The notes: generated by a model not told the origin, from the letters alone. A stretch of 64,000 bases of DNA from Bin80 sp965203305 (GCA_965203305.1 OZ241874.1:2046001-2110000); one strand, 5' to 3'; shown: positions 35,207 through 44,674, counted from the stretch's first letter. Translations and numbers: made by a program.

Positions 35207-35848
35207 ATGGCGTGTAAAATAAAAATCTGTGGTCTGAAAACTCTGGAAGATGCGCGGTTCTGCGCAGGGGCAGGAGTGGACTATCTTGGCTTCATTCAAC
35301 ATCCGCCAAGTCCAAGATATATCCCCCCCGATGAAGTTAAAGAGATCAAAGAATGGCTCCATGGTCCCCGAACAGTCGGTGTGTTCGTGAACACAGATGC
35401 AGAAACCGTCAATACCAGCAGCGAAACGGCAGGGTTTGATCTTGTGCAGCTGCATGGAGATGAGTCTCCATCCTACTGCAGGCGCATGGCTCGTCCGGTA
35501 ATCAAAGCATGGACGGTCCGACCCAAAGACACGGTCCGCTCACTTGCAAGAATCCTTTCGGCCTATGAGAATTGCGTGGATGCCTTTCTTCTTGATACCT
35601 GGCATCCCGAACTGGCAGGCGGGACAGGAAAAACCTTTGACTGGGATGTTGCCAGAGACTTGGCCAAAGATTTCCGAATTATACTGGCAGGTGGACTGGG
35701 CCCCGCCAATGTGAAGGAAGCGATTCAAAGTGTTTCCCCCTGGGGGATTGATGTGTCCAGCGGGCTTGAATCAGCACCCGGAGTAAAAGATTTTGACCTG
35801 ATCACCCGTTTCTCTGATCTGATTGCGGAAGAGAATCGTGAATTATAA
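35207..35848 (+). CDS. trpF: phosphoribosylanthranilate isomerase
   Basis: The 213-residue TrpF performs the third tryptophan step after TrpD. It starts MACKIKICGLKTLEDAR with the catalytic Cys in KICGLK, and later has VQLHGDESPSYC and LAGGLGPANVKEAI. The length is normal. It overlaps trpB by a few codons and belongs to trpFBA. Confidence 0.96.
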   Translation: MACKIKICGLKTLEDARFCAGAGVDYLGFIQHPPSPRYIPPDEVKEIKEWLHGPRTVGVFVNTDAETVNTSSETAGFDLVQLHGDESPSYCRRMARPVIKAWTVRPKDTVRSLARILSAYENCVDAFLLDTWHPELAGGTGKTFDWDVARDLAKDFRIILAGGLGPANVKEAIQSVSPWGIDVSSGLESAPGVKDFDLITRFSDLIAEENREL

Positions 35849-37022
35849 CGCACCAGACAAGAACGGACGCTTCGGCCCATATGGCGGAGCCTTCGTTCCA
35901 GAAGTACTGATTCCCGAGCTGCAGGCCGTCCAGACAGCATTTGAGCAGTCATGGGCTGATCCGGAATTTCGAGAGGAGTATCTCGCTCTGCTCAGAACCT
36001 ATGTTGGCAGACCCACCGCTCTGACCTTTGCCGAAAGACTGAGTGATGCGTTGGGGAGTGGACAGGTTTTTCTGAAACGGGAAGATCTGTGCCATACTGG
36101 TGCACACAAGATTAACAATACAATAGGCCAGATTTTGCTTGCCCGTCAAATGGGCAAGACACGAATCATCGCCGAAACAGGTGCAGGGCAGCATGGAGTT
36201 GCTACGGCTACGGTTGCTGCCAGATTCGGTCTCCAGTGTATCGTGTACATGGGGGCAGAAGACATGAAACGCCAGTCCCTGAATGTAGCCCGCATGCAAC
36301 TGCTGGGGGCAGAGGTGCGGGCGGCAACCAGCGGCAGTCAGACTCTCAAGGACGCAACAAATGAAGCCATCCGCGACTGGGTCTCCAATCCGACAGACAC
36401 GTTCTACATTATTGGCTCCGTCGTTGGACCACATCCGTACCCGATGATGGTACGTACCTTCCATAATGTGATCGGAGAAGAGGTGCAATCCCAACTAGAG
36501 AAAACAACCGGTAGAGAAACTCCGGATATGCTTGTGGCATGTGTCGGTGGAGGCTCCAATGCCATTGGGATGTTCTACCCGTTCATCAACAGTTCAGGGG
36601 TGCAGATGTACGGGGTTGAGGCTGCCGGAGAAGGACTGGACGGAGCGCACGCGGCAACACTCTCACGGGGGACTGTTGGTGTCCTGCATGGCGCAATGAG
36701 CTATCTCCTGCAAGATCATGATGGACAGATCACAATGGCGCATTCAGTCTCTGCGGGGCTGGATTATCCAGGGGTAGGCCCTGAACATTCATGGCTCAAG
36801 GACATCGGGCGCGTAAAGTATATTGCCGTAACAGATGAAGATGCCCTGCGAGGAGTTGCACTCCTCTCCAGAACAGAGGGAATCATTCCGGCACTCGAAA
36901 CGGCTCATGCCATTGTTGCACTGGAAGCAATCGTTCAGGAGGTTACCTCCGATTCCATCATCGTAGTAAACTGTTCGGGGCGTGGAGACAAGGACATGCA
37001 AACCATCATGGATCACCTATGA
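35838..37022 (+). CDS. trpB: tryptophan synthase beta chain
   Basis: The 394-residue TrpB condenses indole with serine. The pyridoxal phosphate lysine is in CHTGAHKINNTIGQ near residue 90 and the phosphate loop in ACVGGGSNAIG near residues 235-245. A GTG at 35838 is chosen because GGAAGAG lies just upstream and because the protein then starts MNYNAPDKNGRFGPYGGAF, as in related TrpB proteins. A TTG at 35823 is an alternative. Its stop overlaps the trpA start. Confidence 0.96.
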   Translation: MNYNAPDKNGRFGPYGGAFVPEVLIPELQAVQTAFEQSWADPEFREEYLALLRTYVGRPTALTFAERLSDALGSGQVFLKREDLCHTGAHKINNTIGQILLARQMGKTRIIAETGAGQHGVATATVAARFGLQCIVYMGAEDMKRQSLNVARMQLLGAEVRAATSGSQTLKDATNEAIRDWVSNPTDTFYIIGSVVGPHPYPMMVRTFHNVIGEEVQSQLEKTTGRETPDMLVACVGGGSNAIGMFYPFINSSGVQMYGVEAAGEGLDGAHAATLSRGTVGVLHGAMSYLLQDHDGQITMAHSVSAGLDYPGVGPEHSWLKDIGRVKYIAVTDEDALRGVALLSRTEGIIPALETAHAIVALEAIVQEVTSDSIIVVNCSGRGDKDMQTIMDHL

Positions 37023-37840
37023 GCTCCCGACTGTCTGCCAGGCTACGCTCCTTGCGGTCAAAAGACGAAAAAGCAATGGGAATCTTCCTCACGAGTGGAT
37101 TCCCCCACCCCGGTGTGACGAACCTGTTACTGGATGCGGTAGACAGGGGAGGAGCCGACTTCATTGAGTTGGGAATGCCTCACAGTGATCCGCTTGCGGA
37201 AGGACTGCCAATTCAGCACTCCAGCATGTGTGCACTGCAAGCCGGGACCACCATGAAAGATACACTGGAAGCAGTTGCACAGTTCAGAAAGAGTAGCGAA
37301 ACTCCTCTTTTGCTTATGGGCTATATTAACCCGATTCTGCGATTTGGGGTAGAAGATTTTTGCGAACGGGCGGCAACAGCAGGAGCCGATGGGCTCATTA
37401 TTCCTGACCTCCCGCCGCAGGAATCCTCTCTCCTATGCGAGCATGCACAGAAAAATAGGCTGGACATGGTATTTCTGGTTGCCCCAAACACATCCACTGA
37501 ACGCATGGAGGAAGTAGATCAACTGTCCAGCGGGTTTGTGTATTGCGTTTCCATTACCGGGCTTACCGGGGCAGGACTCCGTGGACAGGAGAGTGCCATC
37601 AATGCCTACCTGAAACATGCCCGCAACATTATCACAGGCAATCCACTCATGGTCGGGTTTGGGATTCAGACTCGTGAAGACGCGGAAATCCTCTCGGAAC
37701 ATACGGACGGCTTTATTGTCGGATCTGCTGTGATCAAAAAGATTGAGCATCTCTGGACACGCACTGAGCTGTCGCTGCCTGAGCGTGGACAGCTTCTGGC
37801 ACAATTTGTGCGCTCTCTCAAGGCACCTGTACATTGCTAA
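37019..37840 (+). CDS. trpA: tryptophan synthase alpha chain
   Basis: The 273-residue TrpA cleaves indole-3-glycerol phosphate and channels indole to TrpB. The catalytic Glu and Asp are in FIELGMPHSDPLAEG near residues 50-64. LLMGYINPILRFG and the phosphate-binding GFGIQTREDAE are typical. It starts with an ATGA overlap with trpB. Confidence 0.96.
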   Translation: MSSRLSARLRSLRSKDEKAMGIFLTSGFPHPGVTNLLLDAVDRGGADFIELGMPHSDPLAEGLPIQHSSMCALQAGTTMKDTLEAVAQFRKSSETPLLLMGYINPILRFGVEDFCERAATAGADGLIIPDLPPQESSLLCEHAQKNRLDMVFLVAPNTSTERMEEVDQLSSGFVYCVSITGLTGAGLRGQESAINAYLKHARNIITGNPLMVGFGIQTREDAEILSEHTDGFIVGSAVIKKIEHLWTRTELSLPERGQLLAQFVRSLKAPVHC

Positions 37841-37845
37841 TCATC

Positions 37846-38967
37846 ATGCGGCATATGATATTTCTGCTGGCCGTGATCCTGTCTTCCGCAGGTTGCGGGG
37901 AAGGCGGTTTTCTTGGTGGTGACTACCGTCCAGTGGCTACAGGCGTTGAAGGAGAGATTACGGTTGTGATTGACTCCACATTATGGAATGGACCCGTCGG
38001 AGAGGCTCTCCAGGTTCATATAGGCGGTGCGATTGAAACCCTCCCTGCTATTGAGCCGGAGTTTGATCTTGAGGCAATCGGGCTATCTTCCCAGACTGCC
38101 TTTGACATGGTTAAAGACCGCAAAAATGTCATCTTTGCAGGCCTGATTGCAGATACGAGCACCCGGGTGCCCACCCCCGAAAGTGAATACCTGAATGTCG
38201 TTTTTGGAAACGACTCTTTGCGCCAGATGATTATGGACGGCGCACCAGCACTTGTAGCAAGGCCCAATCACTGGCGCAGGAATCAGCTTGTCTACTATCT
38301 GGCAGCAGGATCTGCCGATGATCTGATCCAGTCTATTGAACAGCATTCCGAGCAGATCAGATATCATTATAACGAAGTTTCCAGAACACGTCTCCACCTT
38401 GACATGTTCGACATTGGCCGTCAGCACATGCTGGAAGACAGTCTGATGAAGCGACACGAATTTGCCGTCAATGCCCAGCATGATTTCTTTATTGCAATTG
38501 ACACAACACAGTTCGTATGGCTCCGCCGCTCGCTGACAGATACATGGCGGAGCATTTTCGTCTATTACGAAGAGGATGGGGATCCGTCCAAACTGAATGC
38601 AGAATGGATCGCCCGCGCCCGTGATGCACTCACCCAACGTTACATCGGCGGCACATCTGGAGGCTGGATTGAGATTGATTCTCGGCGGCCAATGACAGCT
38701 GAGGAAATCAACTTCAAGGATCGCTATGCCATTGAATTTCGGGGATTGTGGCACATGGTGGGACAAGAGAGTGGCCGCAAGTTTCCCTTTGGTATGGGAG
38801 GTCCCTTTGTAACCTATGCTTTTTACGATGAACCCAGCCGAAGACTCTATCTGATTGACGGAATGGTGTTCGCTCCCAATTTCTCCAAACGCGAATTCAT
38901 GCGACAGATGGAAGTCATTGCCTATACCTTTCGCACTCAGGAAGAGGTTCAGCGTGAGAGTATATAG
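37846..38967 (+). CDS. DUF4837 family lipoprotein
   Basis: The 373-residue protein starts MRHMIFLLAVILSSAGCGEG with a lipobox ending at Cys17, so it is a lipoprotein anchored to the membrane. The rest matches the DUF4837 layout known from Bacteroidota, with GPVGEALQ near residue 45, WHMVGQESGRKFPFGMGGP near residue 300 and a C-terminal Arg/Glu-rich helix. Function is unknown. It starts five bases after trpA and may be read with it. Confidence 0.8.
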   Translation: MRHMIFLLAVILSSAGCGEGGFLGGDYRPVATGVEGEITVVIDSTLWNGPVGEALQVHIGGAIETLPAIEPEFDLEAIGLSSQTAFDMVKDRKNVIFAGLIADTSTRVPTPESEYLNVVFGNDSLRQMIMDGAPALVARPNHWRRNQLVYYLAAGSADDLIQSIEQHSEQIRYHYNEVSRTRLHLDMFDIGRQHMLEDSLMKRHEFAVNAQHDFFIAIDTTQFVWLRRSLTDTWRSIFVYYEEDGDPSKLNAEWIARARDALTQRYIGGTSGGWIEIDSRRPMTAEEINFKDRYAIEFRGLWHMVGQESGRKFPFGMGGPFVTYAFYDEPSRRLYLIDGMVFAPNFSKREFMRQMEVIAYTFRTQEEVQRESI

Positions 38968-39280
38968 CTGGTGTCTGGCGGGAATCTTTGTTCTGTGTGC
39001 CGGCTGCTCCTCTCCCGAAGAAGAACTTGAAGCAACCCTGATGGACAGCCTTATGGTGGAGATTTTTATTGATGTACATCTACACAACGCACGCGTTGAA
39101 CTGGGATATGGCAATGAGGGGCTTCCCCTGGATACGCTTATTCGCCGTCATGGTATCTCCAGGAAAGACTATGACCGTCAGATCGCCTTCTACGCCGAAC
39201 ATCCTGATACCTACCTGGCGGTGTTGAACAAAGTTACAGAGCTGATCGGACAGGAGACCAGGTTCGCCATTGACCGATAG
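38954..39280 (+). CDS. DUF4296 family lipoprotein
   Basis: The 108-residue protein begins at a GTG (GAAGAGG stands upstream) and overlaps the previous gene by 14 bases. The signal YSWCLAGIFVLCAGCSS has a lipobox Cys near residue 17. The DUF4296 core includes SLMVEIFIDVHLHNARVE and ISRKDYDRQIAFYAEHPD. Function is unknown. The longer upstream start lies in the previous gene and is rejected. Confidence 0.78.
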   Translation: MRVYSWCLAGIFVLCAGCSSPEEELEATLMDSLMVEIFIDVHLHNARVELGYGNEGLPLDTLIRRHGISRKDYDRQIAFYAEHPDTYLAVLNKVTELIGQETRFAIDR

Positions 39281-39303
39281 CACCTCCTCAGGAGAATCTG
39301 CTG

Positions 39304-40353
39304 ATGAAGACTCCACGAGTGGCAGTCATCATTGTTTCCCATAATGGACTTCCTATTGTCCAGAAGTGTCTTCCATCCGTGGCAAAAACGAAATGGGACA
39401 ACCTGCAAATTGTCTTTGTAGACAACAACTCCTCCGATAACTCTATTGAATGGGTTGCTGACCATTTTCCCGAGATTCACCTCCTCGCTAACCCGGATAA
39501 CTGGCTGTTCAGTCGTGCAAACAATGAGGCGATTCGAAGCATCCAGTGTGATTACGCGGTACTTCTCAATAATGATGTTGCTGTTTCTGAGAATTGGCTG
39601 CAGCCTCTGGTAAAGCATGCGGAAAAATATCCGAAAGTTGCTGCCCTTCAGCCAAAAATTTTACAGTTCAGTCGCAGGGATCATTTTGAGTACGCAGGGG
39701 CCTGTGGAGGCTATCTTGACCAACTCGGCTACCCACTGGCACGTGGCCGCATCTTTGATCGCACAGAAGAGGATCACGGACAGTATGATGCATCCGTAAC
39801 GATAGACTGGGCCAGTGGTGCTGCCATGTTGCTGCGCAGGAGTGTGCTGGATGAAGTAGGACTCTTGGACGAACTGTTTGGACTCCACATGGAAGAGATT
39901 GATCTGTGCTGGCGATTGCGTCGGGCTGGACATGAGATTGGAGTCGTTCCAGAAAGCAGGGTGTACCATATTGGCGGTGCCACCCTGTCCAGAAAAAGCA
40001 GCCGAAAACTCTACTACAACATTCGAAACAGCATTCTGATGCTGTACAAGAATCTGCCATCTGACCAGTTCAAAAGGGTATTCTTTCAGAGAGTTCTGCT
40101 GGATCATTCTGTCGCTCTTGCCTGGCTCCTGTCAGGAAAATGGGGATATTTTGGGTCCGTGATCCGGGGGTACCTGGATGCCCACCGAATGCGCCATCAT
40201 TATTCTCCCCCAGAGCATGCCACCGCCCTTCCCTCTTATCAGGGGAGGGTCCTGCTGGATTATCTGTTGCGAGGGAGGCATTTCTTTTCTGATCTCCCTG
40301 CGAACAAGTTTGCGATCAGTCGCGCAGACGATCCACCCGGCTCAGCTTCCTGA
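39304..40353 (+). CDS. family 2 glycosyltransferase
   Basis: The 349-residue protein has the GT-A fold of rhamnosyl- or other dTDP/UDP-sugar transferases. VAVIIVSHNGLPIVQKCL opens the domain, FVDNNSSDNS marks nucleotide binding, LLNNDVAVSENWL carries the DxD-like acids, and DELFGLHMEEIDLCWRLR is the acceptor motif. The C-terminal helix-rich part follows. It probably adds a sugar to a surface polysaccharide. Its 3' end overlaps the convergent DUF4293-like gene by 38 bases. Confidence 0.9.
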   Translation: MKTPRVAVIIVSHNGLPIVQKCLPSVAKTKWDNLQIVFVDNNSSDNSIEWVADHFPEIHLLANPDNWLFSRANNEAIRSIQCDYAVLLNNDVAVSENWLQPLVKHAEKYPKVAALQPKILQFSRRDHFEYAGACGGYLDQLGYPLARGRIFDRTEEDHGQYDASVTIDWASGAAMLLRRSVLDEVGLLDELFGLHMEEIDLCWRLRRAGHEIGVVPESRVYHIGGATLSRKSSRKLYYNIRNSILMLYKNLPSDQFKRVFFQRVLLDHSVALAWLLSGKWGYFGSVIRGYLDAHRMRHHYSPPEHATALPSYQGRVLLDYLLRGRHFFSDLPANKFAISRADDPPGSAS

Positions 40354-40723
40354 GGTTTCGGGCTAGTACACGCACGGAAAGGGAGAGAAATATATACCCA
40401 AAAACCGGAGCGAATCCGCCCAGCATCCACCCCAACGATCCTCCTGTACCGTCAAACCACTGACCATATGTCCCTGCACTCCAAAGCAGATAATAGTAGA
40501 AGATCAGTAGCAGGACGATCACAATCTGAGTTATGTTGAGAGAGCGAAGCTGTGTTTTAGGCTTCCCGTTCAGCAGGAGAAACCCCCACAGCAAGGGGGC
40601 CATCAAAATCAGGGATATTCGGGATGCCTGCATGGCAATACCTGCAGACAGTCCCGTATCAAAAAGCAGGAGAATATAGGCCAGTCCCGCTAGTATCAAA
40701 AAGACAGAATGAGCATATCCCAT
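40316..40723 (-). CDS. DUF4293-like membrane protein
   Basis: The 135-residue protein has four predicted membrane helices and ends with the charged RVLARNLRKLSRVDRLRD. The helix pattern and this last segment resemble DUF4293 proteins from Bacteroidota. Function is unknown. It is convergent with the glycosyltransferase and sits 14 bases after the isocitrate dehydrogenase gene on the same strand. Confidence 0.65.
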   Translation of the reverse strand: MGYAHSVFLILAGLAYILLLFDTGLSAGIAMQASRISLILMAPLLWGFLLLNGKPKTQLRSLNITQIVIVLLLIFYYYLLWSAGTYGQWFDGTGGSLGWMLGGFAPVFGYIFLSLSVRVLARNLRKLSRVDRLRD

Positions 40724-40737
40724 GGTGCCATGATTTA

Positions 40738-41751
40738 TTAAGCAGTGTCCGTGATCAGATGTACAATCTGATCTGTCATGTTCTCGGTGGATGCAGTCCC
40801 GCCAACATCTGCGGTCAGGCTCGTTCCTTCCTCATAAGCACGATTTACCGCCTGCTCTATCCGCACGGCCGCCTCTGATTCTCCTATATGGTGCAAAAGA
40901 AGAGCAGCAGAGCGGATGAGGGCTGTGGGATTGGCCCGGGATGTTCCTGCAATATCCGGCGCACTCCCATGGACTGCCTCAAACACAGCAATGTCATCTC
41001 CGATATTTGCCCCCGGAACCAACCCGAGTCCCCCAACCAGTCCGGCACAGAGATCACTCAGTATATCCCCGAAGAGATTTGTCGTTACGATGCAGTCAAA
41101 CGCTTCCGGTTTGATCACCAGTTGCATTGCCATGTTATCCACAATGAGCTGATCAAACTGAACAGCTGGGTATTCCTTGGAGATCTCCTGAGCTTCCTTC
41201 AGAAACAGCCCTGTGGAGAGTTTCAGAACATTTGCCTTGTGCACTGCAGTCAGTCTTTTTCGCCGATTGGCAATGACCCACTTGAATGCATAGCGAAGGA
41301 TACGCCTGGAACCCTTGCGGGTAATTCGGGCAATGGAGTCAGCAATTTCAAGGCGTTCATCATAGCTTTCAATTCCTGAGTAGAGTCCTTCGGTATTTTC
41401 CCGAAAAATGACCAGATCCACTCCGGGGAACGGAGTTTTCACACCAGGCAGAAGTTTGCATGGCCGCAGATTCACATACAGGTCCAGCTTTTGACGGAGA
41501 GTAACATTGACACTTCGAAACCCTTCTCCCAGAGGAGTAGTGACTGGACCTTTCAAAGCCAGATGATTTCTGTGAACGGAGTGCAACACCTCATCTGGCA
41601 GTGGCTGACCATACTCTTCAATTCCTGCAGTACCTACGAACTCAAAACGCTCCCAGCGTATATTTACTCCTGCTGCAGCAATAACTCTACAGGCCGCCTC
41701 GGTGACCTCTGGTCCAATTCCGTCCCCTGGAATCAGAGTAATTGTGTACAT
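40738..41751 (-). CDS. isocitrate/isopropylmalate dehydrogenase family, probably NAD-type isocitrate dehydrogenase
   Basis: The 337-residue protein has the beta-decarboxylating dehydrogenase fold. It begins YTITLIPGDGIGPEVTEA. Substrate-binding parts include LDLYVNLRPCKLLPGV and VIFRENTEGLYSGIE; the second favours isocitrate over isopropylmalate. It ends with GTSRANPTALIRSAALLL and the NAD-type GSAPDIAG. Confidence in isocitrate rather than homoisocitrate is moderate. Confidence 0.85.
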   Translation of the reverse strand: MYTITLIPGDGIGPEVTEAACRVIAAAGVNIRWERFEFVGTAGIEEYGQPLPDEVLHSVHRNHLALKGPVTTPLGEGFRSVNVTLRQKLDLYVNLRPCKLLPGVKTPFPGVDLVIFRENTEGLYSGIESYDERLEIADSIARITRKGSRRILRYAFKWVIANRRKRLTAVHKANVLKLSTGLFLKEAQEISKEYPAVQFDQLIVDNMAMQLVIKPEAFDCIVTTNLFGDILSDLCAGLVGGLGLVPGANIGDDIAVFEAVHGSAPDIAGTSRANPTALIRSAALLLHHIGESEAAVRIEQAVNRAYEEGTSLTADVGGTASTENMTDQIVHLITDTA

Positions 41752-42130
41752 GCAGAGGTGGTGGCGAGCTCAGTATGAGTTTTCTATGTTACCCGTGGTA
41801 CCACAGGCGAGAAAGATTTTACGCAGACATTTGAAGTAAGTGCATGCCTGAGTGCATAAAGATAGCTTCTAGTCTATAACACAATCAGCAAAACACTGGG
41901 ACTGAGTTTACCCGGATATTTGAACCAGAAAGGCCGACAGGGGAAAATATGTCTGCATCATGGGTATGAAGGGAGCAAAAAAACAAATGACTCAATGTTT
42001 ACAACAGGTTTCACCGTTTCGCATACACAGTCCCGCGGAGGGAAGACGAGCACTGCTAGGCATTTGCTCAAGATCATCCCCCATAATCATATTCAGAATT
42101 GACTCGAACTCTACCGAAATTCAATCGCTT
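41752..42130. other. 379-base gap with no gene seen
   Basis: No convincing gene, RNA or terminator is visible between isocitrate dehydrogenase and the 42131 gene. The short open frames on the plus strand have no motif. Confidence 0.45.
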
Positions 42131-42556
42131 TCATAAACTCTCTAACGGAGACCAAGGGGAGTCATTCTGTTCCAGTCCAATCACCTTCATAACGCATGCA
42201 TCCTGTTTATTCGTTTCAGAGGGAAGATTCCACTGCTCCCTGCAAGCTCTGATTTTACCCTCAAGCAAGGTTAGCTCAGCAGAAGAATTCTGATCTGAAA
42301 GAGAAGTCGCAGCGATTTTGAGGCAATCCCAGAAACGCCAACGGGATGAGTCTATCAACTTGCATACTCTCTCCGCACTTTTCATCACTTCAAGTGCAGA
42401 TGATTCTTCGCTTGTGAGCGTTGGAAGTTTTTCGGCAAGTGTGTCAATTCGTCTCTCTGGGGAATACAAAATTACAAGTATCGGTAAAGATGTAAATGCC
42501 ATTGCAACGATACAAAACCAGATAAGAGATCGGTACTTTTTGAAGTAGCGTTTCAT
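42131..42556 (-). CDS. small single-helix membrane protein, unknown
   Basis: The 141-residue protein starts MKRYFKKYRSLIWFCIVAM with an N-terminal membrane helix near residues 9-30, followed by a soluble domain with four cysteines (RVCKLIDSSRWRFWDCLK, KIRACREQW and the later DACVMKV). Its ATG overlaps the upstream gene stop as ATGA. No family is recognised. Confidence 0.5.
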   Translation of the reverse strand: MKRYFKKYRSLIWFCIVAMAFTSLPILVILYSPERRIDTLAEKLPTLTSEESSALEVMKSAERVCKLIDSSRWRFWDCLKIAATSLSDQNSSAELTLLEGKIRACREQWNLPSETNKQDACVMKVIGLEQNDSPWSPLESL

Positions 42557-42858
42557 CTGAGCGAAGACTTTCTTGCCTGATAGCACAGTGTTGCTGCTAC
42601 TAAATCATGATTGTTCTTCTGCCTCTCTTGATCCAACAAGAGAATCACCTGTTTTAACTCCTGATTCGCCGGAAGCAGAATGTTTCGAATATTCCCCTGG
42701 ATTATTTCTGGTGATTTTTTTGACCAAGCAGTTTCCGGCTCTGAACTACACCAGTCACTAACTATCCATCTCAACAAAGAAGACACAGGCCTCGAGGTCA
42801 ACAAAAGCCTGGGTTCATTCTCATCCTCTATTCCCCCTGTCTGGGGAAGGGAACTCAT
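42553..42858 (-). CDS. small hypothetical protein
   Basis: The 101-residue protein starts MSSLPQTGGIEDENEPR two bases after the stop of the 42861 gene. It has no membrane helix or recognised domain. The middle contains SSLLRWIVSDWCSS. It is part of a tight row of three genes (42861, 42553, 42131) that overlap or nearly touch, so they may act together. Confidence 0.5.
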   Translation of the reverse strand: MSSLPQTGGIEDENEPRLLLTSRPVSSLLRWIVSDWCSSEPETAWSKKSPEIIQGNIRNILLPANQELKQVILLLDQERQKNNHDLVAATLCYQARKSSLR

Positions 42859-42860
42859 GG

Positions 42861-43247
42861 TCACACAAGGAGAGCAATACCTGTAAAAACGAGGCCTACA
42901 ACAGCAATGGCTGTTCCGACAATCCAGCGAAGAAGCTGAGCTTGTCCTGCATTCATTTTTGCTGTCATCCTTTCTTCCGAGGCTTCTATCTTTGCTATCA
43001 TCTTCTCTTCTGAGGCCTCCATCTTCGCCGTCAGTCTTGCTTCAATGGTCTCCAGTCGCGCTTCCAAAGCCTCTATTCTTGCCGACAGAACGTTTAATTC
43101 GTTGCGGACAAATTCTTTTGTCGCAACATCGTGATGATACTGTTCCACGGCGTAGACAATAGCTTCTGTAGTTGCTTCGGCATGCCCCCGATCAATTCCC
43201 GCGCTGATAAGGCTGCGGGTTATCTGCAAAGTGTCTATCATTTTCAT
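42861..43247 (-). CDS. DUF1640-like coiled-coil membrane protein
   Basis: The 128-residue protein begins MKMIDTLQITRSLISAGID. This N-terminal domain, with GHAEATTEAIVYAVEQ, resembles DUF1640 (CCDC90-like). A coiled coil of Ala/Glu/Lys heptads follows, and a C-terminal membrane helix (TAIAVVGLVFTGIALLV) anchors it. Function is unknown. It heads a three-gene row that reads toward isocitrate dehydrogenase. Confidence 0.7.
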   Translation of the reverse strand: MKMIDTLQITRSLISAGIDRGHAEATTEAIVYAVEQYHHDVATKEFVRNELNVLSARIEALEARLETIEARLTAKMEASEEKMIAKIEASEERMTAKMNAGQAQLLRWIVGTAIAVVGLVFTGIALLV

Positions 43248-43316
43248 TTTCCCGAAAAAAGTATCTGAAGTCAGTACGCTTTTCCCCATCAGTCAGTTCC
43301 AGACTTGTCTGATAGA

Positions 43317-43769
43317 TCACAGGCTGGATATATCCCGTCTGGAGGAGTAGCTAATTCGAAGAGTACCAGCCTTTCGGAGCTCTCCCTGAACATCCGTGAC
43401 AACTCCCATTTCTGACTCCTCGTCCACTCGGAGAGAAACAATCAGCCGCGGTTGCTCGCTCAGCTTGCGGTACATGATAGACCGAATGTTCGTCAAGTCC
43501 TCAATTACAGCATCATCAATCTGAACTTTCGTCTCTCCAACCCGATTGGCAGGCAATTTCTCAGGCCCCATCCAGACATAAGACACATAGCGTTTCTGTT
43601 CAATTTTTGTCAGAGCCTCCGCCTCTGGCAGAAGGGTTCGAACCCGAACCTCCTGCTCCCGCAATACGGTTGTGACCATGAAAAAGATCAGAAGCATGAA
43701 GATAATATCCGGCAGGGATGCCGTGGAAATTTCGGGCTTGGCTTTGGATTTTTTTGTGAAGCGAGACAT
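43317..43769 (-). CDS. exbD: biopolymer transport protein ExbD (second copy)
   Basis: The 150-residue ExbD/TolR protein has the conserved membrane Asp in STASLPDIIFMLLIFFMVTT (residues 16-35) and a periplasmic domain. Together with ExbB it uses the proton gradient to energise TonB. It begins eight bases after the first ExbD and is distinct from it in length and sequence, as usual for paired ExbD genes. Confidence 0.92.
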   Translation of the reverse strand: MSRFTKKSKAKPEISTASLPDIIFMLLIFFMVTTVLREQEVRVRTLLPEAEALTKIEQKRYVSYVWMGPEKLPANRVGETKVQIDDAVIEDLTNIRSIMYRKLSEQPRLIVSLRVDEESEMGVVTDVQGELRKAGTLRISYSSRRDISSL

Positions 43770-43777
43770 GATATTCC

Positions 43778-44338
43778 TCAATTACCAGGATCAGGTTCCG
43801 CGAGAGAGACCTGTGCCGGCCATTTCTCCCGAATTTCGTTTTCTTGCCCAGGTTCCAGTTCAGAACGATATTCAATATACGTGGAGTATCCCATGGAGCG
43901 GGCTTCCGTATCCCATATCTCAAAATATGCCATCCAAACCTCATCCAGCGTCTGGATATAAAGATTATAGGGAGTCAGCCTGTCTGTCTTGATGGATACA
44001 ACTGCCTTGGACGGAGAATCCGAATAACGCGCATCCACGCCGTTATTCTGTACATGAGTCAGAACTTCGTTACGGATCTGCCCGACTGAAGAGGGCAAGT
44101 CTTCAAGAAGGACCTGTCCCTGTGCATTGATGAGAATCTTGAGCATGTTCCGATCACTCACCGGAGGAGGCGGCGTGGTTTCATCCGGCTCTGGAGGCAA
44201 TGTCATCCCAATCCCGGTATCCACATCAATCGTCGTTGTAACCAGAAAGAAAATGAGAAGCAGAAATGCAATATCCGCCATTGAAGATGTCGGAATCTCC
44301 GCACCCTGACGCTGCTTTTTCTTGGCAAGAATACTCAT
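43778..44338 (-). CDS. exbD: biopolymer transport protein ExbD (first copy)
   Basis: The 186-residue protein begins MSILAKKKQRQGAEIPTSSM. The membrane helix with the essential Asp (MADIAFLLLIFFLVTT) is near residues 20-35, followed by a proline-rich link (ETTPPPPVSD) and a periplasmic domain longer than normal. An ATG at 44338 fits better than the upstream frame. It is in a run exbB, small membrane protein, exbD, exbD. Confidence 0.92.
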   Translation of the reverse strand: MSILAKKKQRQGAEIPTSSMADIAFLLLIFFLVTTTIDVDTGIGMTLPPEPDETTPPPPVSDRNMLKILINAQGQVLLEDLPSSVGQIRNEVLTHVQNNGVDARYSDSPSKAVVSIKTDRLTPYNLYIQTLDEVWMAYFEIWDTEARSMGYSTYIEYRSELEPGQENEIREKWPAQVSLAEPDPGN

Positions 44339-44351
44339 CACAGTTATCAGG

Positions 44352-44621
44352 TTAAGACACAAGATTCTTGATGCCTGACACCAGAAGTGCCAGAAGAGTC
44401 AACCCCAGAGAAATAACAATAGTCATAATTCCCGCATCCGTCCATGTCGGCAGGATCAGTCCCAGAATCAGGAATAGAACCGGGGGAACCGCCATGAACG
44501 CAAGCGAGATTACCTTCACCTTGCCGAACATGAGACTGCGAATGCCGGAGGCAAGCATGAGCAGCAGGGCAACTCCTATGAGGGCAAGAACAATGTATAG
44601 TGCAATGTTGAGAAGAGACAT
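44352..44621 (-). CDS. small membrane protein between exbB and exbD
   Basis: The 89-residue protein has three hydrophobic helices (LYIVLALIGVALLLML, LAFMAVPPVLFLILGL, IMTIVISLGLTLLALLV). Comparable small proteins are found in ExbB-ExbD clusters of Bacteroidota. No specific function is known. It is close to both neighbours, so it may form part of the energy-transducing complex. Confidence 0.7.
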   Translation of the reverse strand: MSLLNIALYIVLALIGVALLLMLASGIRSLMFGKVKVISLAFMAVPPVLFLILGLILPTWTDAGIMTIVISLGLTLLALLVSGIKNLVS

Positions 44622-44674
44622 AACAGTCTTGGTTTATTCGGATCAGAATGCCTGATTAATCGGCCTGCTCTCAG

